From Chionoecetes opilio (lineage: Eukaryota > Arthropoda > Malacostraca > Decapoda > Majidae): DNA of 64,000 nucleotides. The stretch spans positions 274,661-338,660 of the forward strand of contig JACEEZ010003813.1 of NCBI GenBank assembly GCA_016584305.1. Direction: 5' to 3'. Under the pieces are notes generated by a model. That model made no database searches. It worked only from the letters and a program-made list of their open reading frames with translations, and was not told the origin of the DNA. The stretch's first letter is position 1, and each line of letters starts with the position of its first letter. Positions 37,048 through 44,010 of this stretch are shown here, piece by piece. Both the position numbers and the translations under genes were made by a program.

Positions 37048-40000
37048 TTTTCTTTGGTGCCAAGTCTAAGAACACACAAACTAGCTTGATTCAGTGTCTA
37101 AATTCCTATGTAATTAAATGCCAGTGTCTAAATTCCTATGTAATTATGTGTCAGTGTCTAAATTCCTATGTAATTTTCCTATGTAATTATGTGTGTGTCT
37201 AAATTCCTATGTAATTAAATGCCAGTGTCTAAATTCCTATGTAATTATGTGTCAGTGTCTAAATTCCTATGTAATTACAGTAAAACCTCTCATATTCGGA
37301 CTAATTGGGCCAAGGAGTGTTTCGAGTAATGCAAGGATCTGAATAGTGCGGGGATAAATTAATGGATGGGGATGAAAGGTGGATGTAGGTAGTGTTAAGT
37401 AACAGGAACTACCTTGTGTAGGTCTCACGGCCTCTTGTAGCTTCCTTATTTTCTTATGTTCTTATGATAAAAAAAATACAATAATAATAATATAAAAAAA
37501 AGGAGGTCCGAATAATGTCGAAGTCCGAATAATGAGGGTCCGAATACGAGCGGTTTTACTCCGTGCTGTTTCTAGCCTTTTGGAGGCCCTATGCGAAATG
37601 CTGTTTGGGGCCCTTTCTAAAACTATGGTGGGGGGATTCCATGTCCTCTAAGGTGGTCCGGGGGCACGCCTTAAATATTTAAATGCATCAATCTGGTTCA
37701 CGTTAAGAGGAAAAGAGAGCAAATATTGGCAGCTTGGGGGCCCCTTGGTGGCTTCGGGGGCCCCTTGGTGGCTTCAGGGGCCCTGTGCAACCGCTTAGTT
37801 CGCATATAGTAAGAAACGGCCCTGGTTTTACTACATTTCCTACTCACCGGTTCTCCGTGTTCTCGGCCTGCATGACGGCGTGGCACTCGCTGCACGCCCA
37901 GTCCTCCTCCGGCTCCTTATCCATGCCGGCGCACTTGAGGTGGAACACGCGGGGACACATCTCGCAACATATGAACACACCTTCGCGATGACACTCCCAG
38001 CAGTAGTTGTCATTCTGGTAGTCCTGGAGGGAAAGAAGTCATTAGGAAGCTTTAAAAGGAGGCTATTTTTAGTATTATTATTAGTATTATTAGTATTATT
38101 AGGTAGTATTATTAGGAAGCTTTATAAGGAGGCTAGATAATTTCATGGATGGGGATGCAAGGTGGATGTAGGTAGTATTAAGTAACAGGAACTACCACGT
38201 GTAGGTAAAGCGGCCTCTTGTAGCTTCCTTATTTTCTTATGTTAAGATGCAGTATGAGAAGCAAGACACAAGGTACCACTAGTTCTATTTTACTTACTTT
38301 AGTACTTAAATTAATTTCCTTGCGTATGTATATTATGTTGCTTTTTGCCTGCATGCCTTAGGGTGAACCAAAATTATTGTTATCATTATTATTATTATTA
38401 TTACGAAATTCAAGTGGCTGTCCGGCAAATCAAATCAATCATCAATACGTATGTAACTCTATTTCCAATATTTAGAAGGCTGAACATTGAACAATCTAAA
38501 TTTGCAGAACAGTTACCATGAGTCACAGGAAAGGAAGATCATTCAAAGAACTGGACCACACTGTCAACCCTACTCAACCATGGACCAAACTGTCAACCAT
38601 ACTCAACCATGGACCAAACTGTCAACCATACTCAACCATCGACCACACTTTCAACCATGGACCACACTGTCAACCATGGACCACACTGTCAACCCTACTC
38701 AACCATGGACCACACTGTCAACCATCCTCAACCATGGACCACACTGTCAACCCTACTCAACCATGGACCACACTGTCAACCATCCTCAACCATGGACCAC
38801 ACTGTCAACCCTACTCAACCATGGACCACACTGTCAACCATCCTCAACCATGGACCACACTGTCAACCCTACTCAACCATGGACCACACTGTCAACCATC
38901 CTCAACCATGGACCACACTGTCAACCATACTCAACCATGGACCACACTGTCAACCATACTCAACCATGGACCACACTGTCAACCATACTCAACCATGGAC
39001 CACACTGTCAACCCTACTCAACCATGGACCCTTCAGTGGCATCCCAGAATTGAATTAAGCTTGCATTGTAAAGATATATACTTCTTTCTTTATTTACGAT
39101 TCCTCCCTTGAGTATTAGTGTTGGTTAATCCAGCTGTAATATTTGCCTCCCTCAACACTCTGATACCATTGCTTTCAACTGTGATTCAAGAAGGAGTGAG
39201 TGAGTAAGTGAGTGAGTGAGTGAGTGAGTGAGAGGGAGGGAGGGAGTGATATTATAACTGGCAATTCATCGGCAAAATATTTAAAAAAGGTTGGGGAAGA
39301 AATTCACAATGAAGGAAAAAGAATGTCATAGCACTTGTTGATAGTTGAGATGGGTTAAAGAGTAGGAAACAAAGTACAGTACTATATATAAAGTAGGAAA
39401 GTTGGTGAAGCTGGTGACCATGAACCCCTAGGCCTCTATAAACCACTACCGTAGATAACACTATAGTCGCCAGTCACTTGCCACTGCACTAATGTCGCCA
39501 GGCACAATATATTACGAATTTTAGCATCACTACAGACTTTTATGTGCCACTGAAGACATGTAGTGTGATGTACATAATATAAACTACTGTACATGTCTCT
39601 TCAGTGGCACATAAACGTCAGTAGTGATGCTATAATTCGTAATATATTGTACCTGGCGACATTAGTGCAGTGGCAAGCGACTGGCGACTATAGTGTTATC
39701 TACGGTAGTCCTTCATAGCTAACTCCACCTCACTAGACTTGACTCGGGCGTTTATTTCATGACATAACATTTTCCAGATTTAGCTTCCAGTTTACATGCT
39801 TTTAAATCTTGTGACCAGGATGTGAGTTTGCATACTCTGAGAAGCATCACTGAAGGGATGACAATAACTGTTATTACAAAAAGTGGGTTTAATATTATTT
39901 TTTAAGCCAGTGTTGCGAGATGCTATTCCCCTCCCTTGCTATGCACTGTACCTTACTCTATTCAGAACTACATATCGAGATGCTATTCAACTCCCTTGCT

Positions 40001-40948
40001 ATGCACTGTACCTTACTCTATTCAGAATGACATATCACGTATACCCAAAATACAGACAAAATACAGACTGCTACATTTTAAGCATCCTGACCCAAGAATA
40101 AGTTTTCAAGCCAGTGATTAGTTCAAGAATAATGGACTTTAAACATTCTATGCATTTTTTGGGGGCCTAATATACCTTACTTTCTCCTTCCTATATACAA
40201 AAAATATAAAAAACTGGCAAGGAAATAAGTAATGATAACAGTAACAGTAAAGTAATGGACAAGATAACACTTCCATATTTCATCTTCATCCCTTAGCATG
40301 CATAAACTTGAGCTACAAATAAGGAAAATGATAACAATAATAAGGTAACACTTCCTTATTTCATCTTTACCCTTTGGCATGCATTAAATTAACTTGAGCT
40401 ATAATAAAGTACGTATATGTTAAAATTACTGAATCCACCGCCATCTCCTCCACTCCCCTGTCCTTGGCGTGCATTAATTAGAGCTACAAATAAAGTAACT
40501 TATAAAAAACAGTGAATCAGCCGCCATCTCCTCCTCTCACCTGTCCATTGTTATCGGTCTTGCCCAATTTTCTCTTCTTGGTGGAGGGCGTGTAGGTGCT
40601 GCTGTCCCTCCGCCTCTTGCCCGGCGTCTCCGGCCTCGCCATCACCCCGTCACAGCCCGCCGTGGCCGCCTGCACCTTGGCCATAAAGGACTTCTGCTTG
40701 GCCACAAACTCTGGATTGTCTCTGCTTCGCGTGGACCTCGTGTTGGTGGGGGTGTTGGAGGTGGACCTCGAGGCACGCAGGCTGGAGCGGTCCGAGAGGG
40801 AGGGCGTCTCGGAGCCCGCCTCTGAGGGGGCTTCGCGCTCGCTGCCCGTGTGGGACTCCAGGTCGCTGAGGTTCTCATCCTCCTCGGACACTGTGTCTTG
40901 GTTGGAGGCGGTGGAGTCGTCCTCAAGGGTGGCCTTCAGCTCTGACAT
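12551..40948 (-). CDS. ZMYND8: ZMYND8-type chromatin reader, 3' end unresolved
   Basis: Coding exons in order: 40948-40541, 38023-37848, 33183-33099, 31789-31609, 29840-29707, 28727-28612, 22402-22306, 21091-20908, 16548-13229 and 12700-12551. All ten join in phase with no stop, giving 1617 codons. Domains: PHD (C144, C147, C156, C159, H164, C167, C180, C183), bromodomain (about 196-310, acetyl-lysine Asn282 in FNG), PWWP (329-400, FPFWP at 342-346), coiled coil (about 1447-1540) and MYND (C1544 to C1578). Order and motifs match human ZMYND8, a reader of histone acetylation and H3 methylation that works with demethylase and NuRD co-repressors in the nucleus. The protein is longer than the human one (about 1190 residues), mainly from a huge acidic, low-complexity region. 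Start at Met 40948 is the first ATG in the exon; an upstream coding exon is possible because the frame is open back to the acceptor at 40984. No stop was identified after 12551. Confidence 0.93.
12735..13090. repeat. Minisatellite of ATCC/CACC units in a ZMYND8 intron
   Basis: A repetitive pyrimidine-rich block (CTATCCATCCACCTATTCAC with TTCTATCCACTCATTCATCC) between the two MYND exons. Open frames across it are low-complexity artefacts. Confidence 0.8.
13229..16548 (-). CDS. ZMYND8: ZMYND8 giant exon: acidic region, coiled coil, MYND start
   Basis: A 3320-bp exon (acceptor TTTTTCTCCGCAG, donor CCAG/GTGAGTCC) for residues 461-1567. From N to C: a short Arg-rich patch ([11 protein letters not shown]), a very long Glu/Asp/Ser/Lys region (about 500-1080) with a run of more than 15 Glu, a Ser-Tyr/His-Glu-Lys/Glu-Arg-Gly tandem repeat (about 1090-1180), a Lys-Glu run, and a Pro/Ser/Thr-rich segment. 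Then come the conserved helix [20 protein letters not shown], a coiled coil with duplicated heptads, and [20 protein letters not shown] of the MYND finger. The C-terminal 150 residues align closely with human ZMYND8; the middle is alignable only in composition. Confidence 0.93.
14388..14670 (-). repeat. ZMYND8: In-frame coding repeat inside ZMYND8
   Basis: About sixteen units of 18 bp on the minus strand, encoding [12 protein letters not shown] and GSYEKR in alternation. Flanking shorter copies read [18 protein letters not shown]. The repeat preserves frame and gives a long, evenly charged segment. It is likely to vary in length between individuals. Confidence 0.85.
16785..18957. repeat. 28-bp satellite in ZMYND8 intron, about 77 copies
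   Basis: Units of ACACTCTAATACTAACATAC then TCATACAA, spaced exactly 28 bp apart (for example 16861 to 16889). Variants exchange CAAACA, CAGACA and CTAACA. The array is cut by transposons and continues at 20482-20512 and 20879-20896. On the transcribed strand it reads as a TGTTTGTATGAGTATG repeat. Confidence 0.95.
18958..20479. mobile_element. Tigger-like DNA transposon A, copy 1, carrying a Helitron
   Basis: The termini CAGGGAGGTCCCGTTATACG and its near-complement (CGTATCTTCGGGACCTCCCTG) are flanked by TA on both sides, in the middle of the 28-bp satellite. Termini starting CAGG with TA duplications are typical of pogo/Tigger elements. No transposase is present. Compared with copy 2 (27732-28512) it carries a 701-bp insertion at 19496-20196 and a duplicated internal segment (19260-19390). 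Confidence 0.85.
19496..20196 (-). mobile_element. Non-autonomous Helitron, 701 bp
   Basis: Read on the minus strand it starts TCTATAATAATATAAGCG and ends CTTTGCGGCTAG, with a GC-rich hairpin (CCGCCCGGAGGGCGG) just before the end. It sits between A and T with no target duplication. A 5' TC, a 3' CTRR, a subterminal hairpin and an A/T target are the Helitron rules. Tigger copy 2 shows the uninterrupted site (TTTAATTAATG). The interior has CA repeats, poly-A and a CCCATTCACTCACCCATTAC minisatellite. Confidence 0.9.
20513..20878. mobile_element. Foldback MITE with TAGTCTATTTT ends, copy 3
   Basis: A nearly complete palindromic element like copy 1, inserted in the 28-bp satellite, which resumes at 20879. 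It begins TATAGTCTATT and ends AATAGACTATA. Confidence 0.9.
20908..21091 (-). CDS. ZMYND8: ZMYND8 exon after the PWWP region
   Basis: The acceptor is CCTCCCACACAG and the donor CTCAG/GTACC. The exon encodes residues 400-460, beginning [19 protein letters not shown], which matches the helical extension behind the PWWP domain in human ZMYND8. It ends SRLSVHS in phase 1. The LINE-A tail begins about 13 bp upstream of the acceptor. Confidence 0.92.
21105..21565 (-). mobile_element. LINE-A 3' end, 5'-truncated
   Basis: On the minus strand it encodes the C-terminal end of a CR1/Jockey-type reverse transcriptase ORF ([46 protein letters not shown]). The 3' UTR and a long (TTCTTATG)n tail with variants follow. 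The tail ends about 13 bp before the ZMYND8 exon at 21091 and is in the same sense as the gene. Confidence 0.9.
21770..22094. mobile_element. Tigger-like DNA transposon C, copy 1
   Basis: The inverted ends CAGGTTGAAGTTCCCAAACT and AGTTTGGGAACTTCAACCTG are flanked by TA. It is 325 bp with no transposase. The ends resemble those of short Tigger-derived elements in other animals. Confidence 0.85.
22175..22275 (-). mobile_element. SINE fragment (same family as 49850-50165)
   Basis: GGGCCGTGATGGTTGGCCCT and GGCGCAGGCTGGAT followed by TATAGCGACACCTGCGAT match the body of the SINE at 49900-49970. It ends about 30 bp from the ZMYND8 exon at 22306. Confidence 0.6.
22306..22402 (-). CDS. ZMYND8: ZMYND8 exon: second half of PWWP
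   Basis: The acceptor is TTTCTTTCCCTCTCAG and the donor GAG/GTAAG. Encodes residues 368-399 ([20 protein letters not shown], then [12 protein letters not shown]), completing Arg367 across the splice and ending in phase 0. Confidence 0.92.
22462..26539. mobile_element. 4.1-kb DNA transposon with 28-bp inverted ends
   Basis: The left end ACCGTATTTGCCGGCGCATA then AGACGCA is mirrored at the right end (TGCGTCTTATGCGCCAGCAA then ATACGGT). Both ends lie in AT-rich DNA, and the left repeat partly recurs internally near 22520. Between them is AT-rich sequence without a recognisable transposase, a 1.46-kb palindrome (24844-26300) and otherwise unique DNA (22560-24840). I infer one element from the paired ends. 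A reading as two separate end fragments is possible. Confidence 0.6.
24844..26300. mobile_element. 1.46-kb palindromic foldback element
   Basis: Two arms of about 720 bp are nearly perfect reverse complements around a centre close to 25573. The outer ends are TAGTCTATTCACTTAAG and CTTAAGTGAATAGACTA. The termini TAGTCTATT match those of the 365-bp foldback MITEs, so they may share a transposase. No open frame of note. It is intronic in ZMYND8, so its transcript could fold into a very long hairpin. Confidence 0.9.
26684..27246. mobile_element. Tigger-like DNA transposon B, copy 1
   Basis: The ends CAGTAAAACCTCTCGTATTC and AATATGAGAGGTTTTACTG are flanked by TA. The interior is a tandem repeat of AGGGGTCGAAATTTCCTAGC then TATATGTACACCTAG joined to poly-T, about six units. 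The interior resembles slippage-prone expansion, not coding sequence. Confidence 0.85.
27517..27726 (+). mobile_element. TTAA-flanked MITE
   Basis: TTAA at both ends, with left end CCCCTTGAGGCCCAGAACG. Its right half is duplicated: after the adjacent Tigger copy, a second right end follows at 28515-28560. Confidence 0.8.
27732..28512. mobile_element. Tigger-like DNA transposon A, copy 2 (no Helitron)
   Basis: Ends CAGGGAGATCCCGTTATACG and GGGACCTCCCTG with TA flanks. It is collinear with copy 1 except that the Helitron is missing (TTTAATTAATGTGCAG is continuous near 28215-28235), which defines the Helitron insertion point. Confidence 0.88.
28515..28560 (+). mobile_element. Detached right end of a TTAA MITE
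   Basis: GATGATTTTATGTAGCAAAG and GATCTGGGCGTGAAGGGGTT repeat the right half of the MITE at 27517-27726. It ends about 50 bp from the PWWP exon donor. Confidence 0.7.
28612..28727 (-). CDS. ZMYND8: ZMYND8 exon: PWWP core
   Basis: The acceptor is CTCATCCTTACAG and the donor ACAG/GTAAGAGG. Encodes residues 329-366, including [18 protein letters not shown] and VRFFGRHD. The FPFWP core and the aromatic residues of the methyl-lysine/DNA-binding pocket are present. LINE-A sequence starts about 10 bp upstream of the acceptor. Confidence 0.94.
28738..29082 (+). mobile_element. LINE-A 3' end, antisense to ZMYND8
   Basis: Encodes, on the plus strand, [19 protein letters not shown], the [18 protein letters not shown] block and FMDGDERWM then stop. 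The 3' UTR and a short TTCTTATG tail follow. The 5'-truncated end abuts the PWWP exon acceptor. Confidence 0.9.
29091..29205 (-). mobile_element. LINE-A tail and 3' UTR fragment
   Basis: A second, opposite-facing copy, limited to the tail, 3' UTR and the last codons (CCATCCATGAATTTG region). Confidence 0.8.
29326..29562. repeat. TC-rich microsatellite
   Basis: Runs of TCTCTC alternating with CTTCCTCCCTTCTTCCTC units. Open frames of Ser/Leu/Phe or Arg/Glu on the two strands are low-complexity effects. Confidence 0.85.
29707..29840 (-). CDS. ZMYND8: ZMYND8 exon: bromodomain end and second zinc motif
   Basis: The acceptor is TCCTCCCCCACAG. The donor is TGT/GTACGT, chosen among overlapping GTs because it gives phase 0 and restores the family alignment. 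Encodes residues 284-328 with [20 protein letters not shown] and WFTEVC. Human ZMYND8 has CPECY and WFCEPC here; the first Cys of the second pair is Thr in this protein. Confidence 0.92.
29846..30152. repeat. 25-bp minisatellite abutting an exon
   Basis: About twelve units of AGAGGACAGGACTTTGAGTG then ACATT, spaced 25 bp apart. The first partial unit lies within 10 bp of the acceptor at 29841. On the transcribed strand it is CT-rich and effectively forms the polypyrimidine tract. Confidence 0.85.
30272..30476 (-). mobile_element. TTAA-flanked MITE, reverse orientation
   Basis: Starts TTAACCCCTTCACGCCCAG and ends TCTGGGTCTCAAGGGGTTAA. Confidence 0.8.
30560..30790 (+). mobile_element. tRNA-derived SINE, family 1
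   Basis: Contains a box-A-like GGTTGGTAGAGACGTGAG and a perfect box B GGTTCGAGTCC about 55 bp further on, an internal Pol III promoter. A tRNA-unrelated body and an ATCTT tail repeat follow (TATCTTATCTTATCT). It does not fold as an intact tRNA. Confidence 0.75.
30978..31453. mobile_element. TA-flanked MITE with CCGTAGATAACA ends, long form
   Basis: Terminal repeats CCGTAGATAACAGT and ACTGTTATCTACGG, flanked by TA. The interior includes CAGACTCTCCAGATAGCCCC and GAAATCATGGATGTAGAAAT, which also occur inside both Helitrons, so these families have exchanged sequence. A second long copy is at 51324-51791. Confidence 0.82.
31609..31789 (-). CDS. ZMYND8: ZMYND8 exon: bromodomain core
   Basis: The acceptor is CTACCGTCTACAG and the donor GGAG/GTAATATG. 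Encodes residues 224-283, with [20 protein letters not shown] and [11 protein letters not shown]. Asn282 is the acetyl-lysine anchor. LINE-A sequence starts within about 5 bp of the acceptor. Confidence 0.94.
31793..32155 (+). mobile_element. LINE-A 3' end split by a MITE, antisense to ZMYND8
   Basis: GTAGACAGGTGGTTAGTGCG starts at the bromodomain exon acceptor. The copy breaks at CTTTAA (31838) and resumes at TTAAAAGGAGGCTAG (32034), continuing through FMDGDER codons and the 3' UTR. The MITE at 31835-32037 accounts exactly for the break. Confidence 0.88.
31835..32037 (-). mobile_element. TTAA MITE inserted inside LINE-A
   Basis: TTAA at 31835 and 32034. Removing the element and one TTAA restores the LINE sequence ACTTTAAAAGGAGG found in other copies, which demonstrates a TTAA target. 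Confidence 0.9.
32560..32921. mobile_element. Diverged foldback of the CCGTAGATAACA family
   Basis: The right arm is clear (GTGCCTGGCGACATTAGTGC, ending TAGTGTTATCTATGG). The left arm is eroded, with AATGTCGCCAGGC and TACGAATATAG recognisable. Boundaries are approximate. Confidence 0.6.
32985..33090. repeat. TTACTGAC tandem repeat
   Basis: ACTTACTGACTGACTTATTG-type units directly downstream of the ZMYND8 exon ending at 33099. The donor GTAAGTCA itself merges into the repeat. Confidence 0.75.
33099..33183 (-). CDS. ZMYND8: ZMYND8 exon: start of bromodomain
   Basis: The acceptor is TTTTTTCTTCAG and the donor TCTGGG/GTAAGTCA. Encodes residues 196-223 ([20 protein letters not shown], then NRLKTISG). 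It completes Arg195 of the PHD exon and ends in phase 0. Confidence 0.9.
33245..33795. repeat. 82-bp tandem repeat, about seven copies
   Basis: CCATACACATCACAATTAAA, AGGAGGTTCT and TAAAACGGTTCTTTACCTAA in each unit, spaced 82 bp apart. It begins about 60 bp upstream of the exon at 33183. Confidence 0.85.
34430..35580. other. GC-rich island in the PHD-bromodomain intron
   Basis: A GC-rich block with many CpG dinucleotides, G-runs, C-runs and purine/pyrimidine-biased stretches, unlike the AT-rich introns around it. Overlapping frames are open on both strands (Pro/His/Ser rich), which is expected of such composition. I recognise no protein domain. An alternative promoter or first exon of ZMYND8 is possible but not shown. 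Confidence 0.45.
35581..37277. other. ZMYND8 intron without recognisable genes
   Basis: Includes an ATT run (36688-36716), a dispersed repeat fragment with GGACTGGCCAAGGGC (36862-36970, also near 8147), a long TC microsatellite (36977-37050) and a tandem repeat of TCTAAATTCCTATGTAATTA (37095-37275). Confidence 0.6.
37278..37560. mobile_element. Tigger-like transposon B, copy 2, containing LINE-A tail
   Basis: Left end CAGTAAAACCTCTCATATTC. The right end has decayed (GAATACGAGCGGTTTTACT). Its interior is interrupted at 37352-37466 by a plus-strand LINE-A 3' end (GGATGGGGATGAAAGGTGGA to TTATTTTCTTATGTTCTTAT), so the LINE inserted into the transposon. Confidence 0.8.
37848..38023 (-). CDS. ZMYND8: ZMYND8 exon: PHD finger
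   Basis: The acceptor is TTCTTTCCCTCCAG and the donor AACCG/GTGAGTAGG. Encodes residues 137-195 with [26 protein letters not shown] and [10 protein letters not shown]. All eight zinc ligands of a C4HC3 PHD finger are present. It ends in phase 2. Confidence 0.95.
38033..38243 (+). mobile_element. LINE-A 3' end, antisense to ZMYND8
   Basis: Begins GAAGTCATTAGGAAGCTTTA about 8-10 bp upstream of the PHD exon acceptor. It holds a small duplication with a TATTATTAG run (38070-38115) and continues to the TTATTTTCTTATG tail. Confidence 0.88.
38545..39030. repeat. 29-bp minisatellite, about sixteen copies
   Basis: CTCAACCATGGACCACACTG then TCAACCATA units, spaced 29 bp apart. Units are open in all three frames, so long ORFs here are artefacts. 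Confidence 0.92.
39449..39705. mobile_element. TA-flanked foldback MITE with CCGTAGATAACA ends, short form
   Basis: CCGTAGATAACACTATAGTC at the left and GACTATAGTGTTATCTACGG at the right, with arms complementary to the centre (ACATAATATAAACTACTGT). Confidence 0.88.
39706..40540. other. ZMYND8 first mapped intron, remainder
   Basis: A 63-bp duplication (GATGCTATTC, CTCCCTTGCTATGCACTGTA; 39918-40045) and a duplicated segment around 40210-40390 (ACACTTCCATATTTCATCTT). No exon seen. Confidence 0.5.
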
Positions 40949-40983
40949 CTTCCTGCATTTAGGCTGACTTCCGCCAGCTCTCT
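40541..40983 (-). CDS. ZMYND8: ZMYND8 N-terminal exon
   Basis: The acceptor is TTTATGTTCCAG and the donor GGACAG/GTGAGAGG. The first ATG is at 40948 ([11 protein letters not shown]), giving 136 codons to the phase-0 donor. The product is acidic and Ser-rich at first, then basic ([20 protein letters not shown]), which looks like a nuclear localisation signal and resembles the Lys-rich N-terminus of human ZMYND8. The frame is open from 40982 back to the acceptor, so translation may begin in an earlier exon. Confidence 0.85.
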
Positions 40984-43380
40984 CTGGAACATAAATGAAC
41001 GTCATAAATGGAGAGTCCAGTACTGGTTCTAACAATGTTTTAGAAAAATCAGAAAAATCATTTAAATTATACAAATACCGTGCCTAACTACCCTGCACAT
41101 ATGACTGCTCACCACCATAATTACTGGCCAATTATTCATCAAGCAGGTCATCATCGACCATATGTATACCTTTTTAAACTGCATCTGTTCTATCTACATC
41201 TATCTAAAACTTTTCTAAATCTAAACTTGTAAAATATACACACAAACAAGATAAGATGATGGTTCACAGCACTGTTAGCCAAGCCCCTGATGACAATGCT
41301 ATCATAACACCTGCATGATCAACAGTAACACTAATAACATGGACACAAGCCAAGTGGGATGAGTAAGGCAAGCAGGTCACAAGGGAGATCCACCTTAATT
41401 ACTCAAAGAACAAAATAACAAAGCAACAAAACTAACTACTAAACAGGATGGTTTTCACAAAGGCAAACACCATTTCTATGAAGCAAAAAGAAAAATGAAA
41501 ACTTCCAGAGAAACAGAACCTAAGCTGATCTACTATTGTGGTTAAGCTTGTGGTTATAGTTCACTGCCTGCCTCTTGCTACACCTTCAGTACCATTCACG
41601 CTAGGATGACTTATAATATGTGGTGTAGGAGGAATATATCTGCTTGTTTTCCTGCTTAGTCCTTCCTGAACGCCTGCTGTAAACATCCTGCTCATCATTC
41701 CACCTCGAGCTAGTCTACAAAAAAACTCTAGTATATCCTTCTCCTCCTCCTCTGCTCACCACAACCCTACATGCTACCCTTCACAACCCCTTCCTTCCCT
41801 AGCCAACCCCTTAACCTCCTGCTAACCCCTGCCATGCTACCCTGTGTGTCATCAATAAACCCTGTCACAACCTCTGCTTAGCTTAACACAGCCCTAAATG
41901 CTACCCTTTATAACCCCTTAAACCCCTTACTTCCCTAGCCAACCCCTTAACCTCCTGCTAACCCCTAACCCCTGCCATGCCTAATCTCACCTCACACCAA
42001 GCTTCCCTGTCATCAATAACCCTGTCACAACCTCTGCTTAGTTTAACACAACCCTAAATACTACCCTTCACACCCTATACAACCCCTTCCTTCCCTAGCC
42101 AACCCCTTCACCTCCTGCTAACCCCTAACCCCTGCCATGCCTCGCCTCACACCAAGCTACCCTGTGTCATCAATAACCCTGTCACAACCTCTGCTCCCTT
42201 CCTCCACAACCCCCGCCCAACCCAGGCATCCCTCCCCTCACCACCCACCACACCACACCACACCTGCTACCACACACCACCACACACACCACACGGCAGG
42301 TACAAACATAGTGTTAGGAAAGCATGGAGGGCAGACTGCTATAATGTGCTAAGACTCGATTGGCTACAGTGGCTGGCAGACATAGGCTCGGGGCACTAAA
42401 ATCACTTATTCCTCAGTCTAGTACACGTATCACAATGTCTTATGTCTATCCCATAAGTCACTATGTTATCCGGGTGTCCATGTGGCTGACGCACCTGGGG
42501 GAAGCTGCAAGTTATCTGTGGAGGGACGCGCAACCAGCCGCCATCATCACACTTGTGGACTGTGTTGAGAGAGAGAGAGAGAGGGGGAGAGAGAGAGGCC
42601 CTATCCCTCCCTCCCCCTACCTCTCTCTCCCTCTCCCCGCGCTATAGCCACTAAGGGTGAATGTCCATAGGGTTTCTGATACATTCTAGGCTTTATCGTC
42701 AACCCCGCTGGCCGCTTCGATCTCCTGTGTCTGCGAGAGAGAGGGAGAAAGAGAGAGAGAGAGGCAGAGAGAGCACACACATCCCCTTACTACAGCTCAT
42801 AACTGCACCCTGTAATAGCCATCATACTCCCACGATAGCTTTTATTACACTTCCAACATGACATGACAGCGTTAAGGGACTAGTGTAGTTTATAATTTGT
42901 CTTTTATAGTGAAGCAGGATGTGTGAAGGCTATGTTCTCACCCTCACCCCTTGACTAGCCTTTGATCTCCCCTGCCCAAACAAGTTCAATCTCATGGAAA
43001 AGCCTCCTCAGTGAATGGATATTAGCCATTTCTCCATATTTTCAGCCATTATGCTACCCTTCACCCCGCCGCATACGTCAAGACAAGCCAAGGCCCACAC
43101 CGAAAATAAAATGGAGGGAGGTTGAATGCCTTGGCCAGCCTTGTAAGGGGTTGGAGGGGGGTTCTTGGAGGGGGTTGCCGGGTTGAAGGCGGGAGGATGG
43201 GAATGAAAGTAGGAAATATTATAATAGTTACACGTACAGCCCTCAATGGAGACCTGTTTTATGTTCCTGTGTTTCATTATCTGTATCTTTTGTTAATGGC
43301 ATTGTCTGAGAGCTGGGCGTACGTAAAGGCAGTGAGGAGACAAAAAAACATGACCTTGAAGTGATAAATGAGCTAGCTAG
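40984..43380. other. Region upstream of ZMYND8, no supported gene
   Basis: 41740-42200 carries three diverged tandem copies of an AACCCCTTCCTTCCCTAGCC and CAACCCCTTAACCTCCTGCT unit. 42260-42300 is CACACC-rich, and 42568-42595 and 42730-42770 are GAGA runs. The ZMYND8 promoter and 5' UTR exon may be here but I could not identify them. Confidence 0.5.
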
Positions 43381-43387
43381 AGTTCAA

Positions 43388-43612
43388 ATTGCCATCGGGG
43401 CGTCACACATTGCCATCGGGACGTCACACATTGCCATCGGGACGTCACACATTGCCATCGGGACGTCACACATTGCCATCGGGACGTCACACATTGCCAT
43501 CGGGACGTCACACATTGTCATCGGGACGTCACACATTAATTGCCATCGGGACGTCACACATTGCCATCGGGACGTCACACATTGCCATCGGGACGTCACA
43601 CATTGCCATTGC
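43388..43612. repeat. 21-bp minisatellite, about eleven copies
   Basis: ATTGCCATCGGGACGTCACAC units spaced 21 bp apart, one with a 3-bp insertion. Each unit contains GACGTCA, which equals a CRE-like core but is probably coincidental. Confidence 0.9.
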
Positions 43613-44010
43613 TGACGATTTGCAATAGCCAATGATTACAATGGTGGATAAACCAGTGTGATCCAACTCTAATTGTGATGGAAATGTCTCGTTGAGAAGG
43701 AAATGCCTTGTCGTTGAAGTAATGTTTTCAGCTAAAGGAGAAAGAGATCGAGCTACCTAGAGAGAGAGCAACTTTATATTACGCAGTGTCTATTATAACC
43801 AAGCCGTGTACAAAAGCATGGCTAATATTAAGGTCAATGCTCGCTAACCCACTCCTAAGTATTGGTTGTAACATGCGTAGTGGCAATAATTATATATATA
43901 TCCACCATTATTGCCATAGCGAGACATAAGAGCATGCAACACACTTCGCCCACAGAAATTCCTGGTCTCAAGGTCGCGGGAATATTAACCTCTTGCACAT
44001 AGCTACGTCA

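Noticed and set aside
38487..39111. Three overlapping plus-strand ORFs of 149-197 codons ([13 protein letters not shown] repeats)
   Set aside because: A 29-bp minisatellite without stops in any frame gives shifting-frame ORFs; no gene signal.
43388..43612. Cluster of CRE-like GACGTCA sites
   Set aside because: The motif is part of the 21-bp repeat unit, so its clustering follows from amplification; nothing links it to a promoter.
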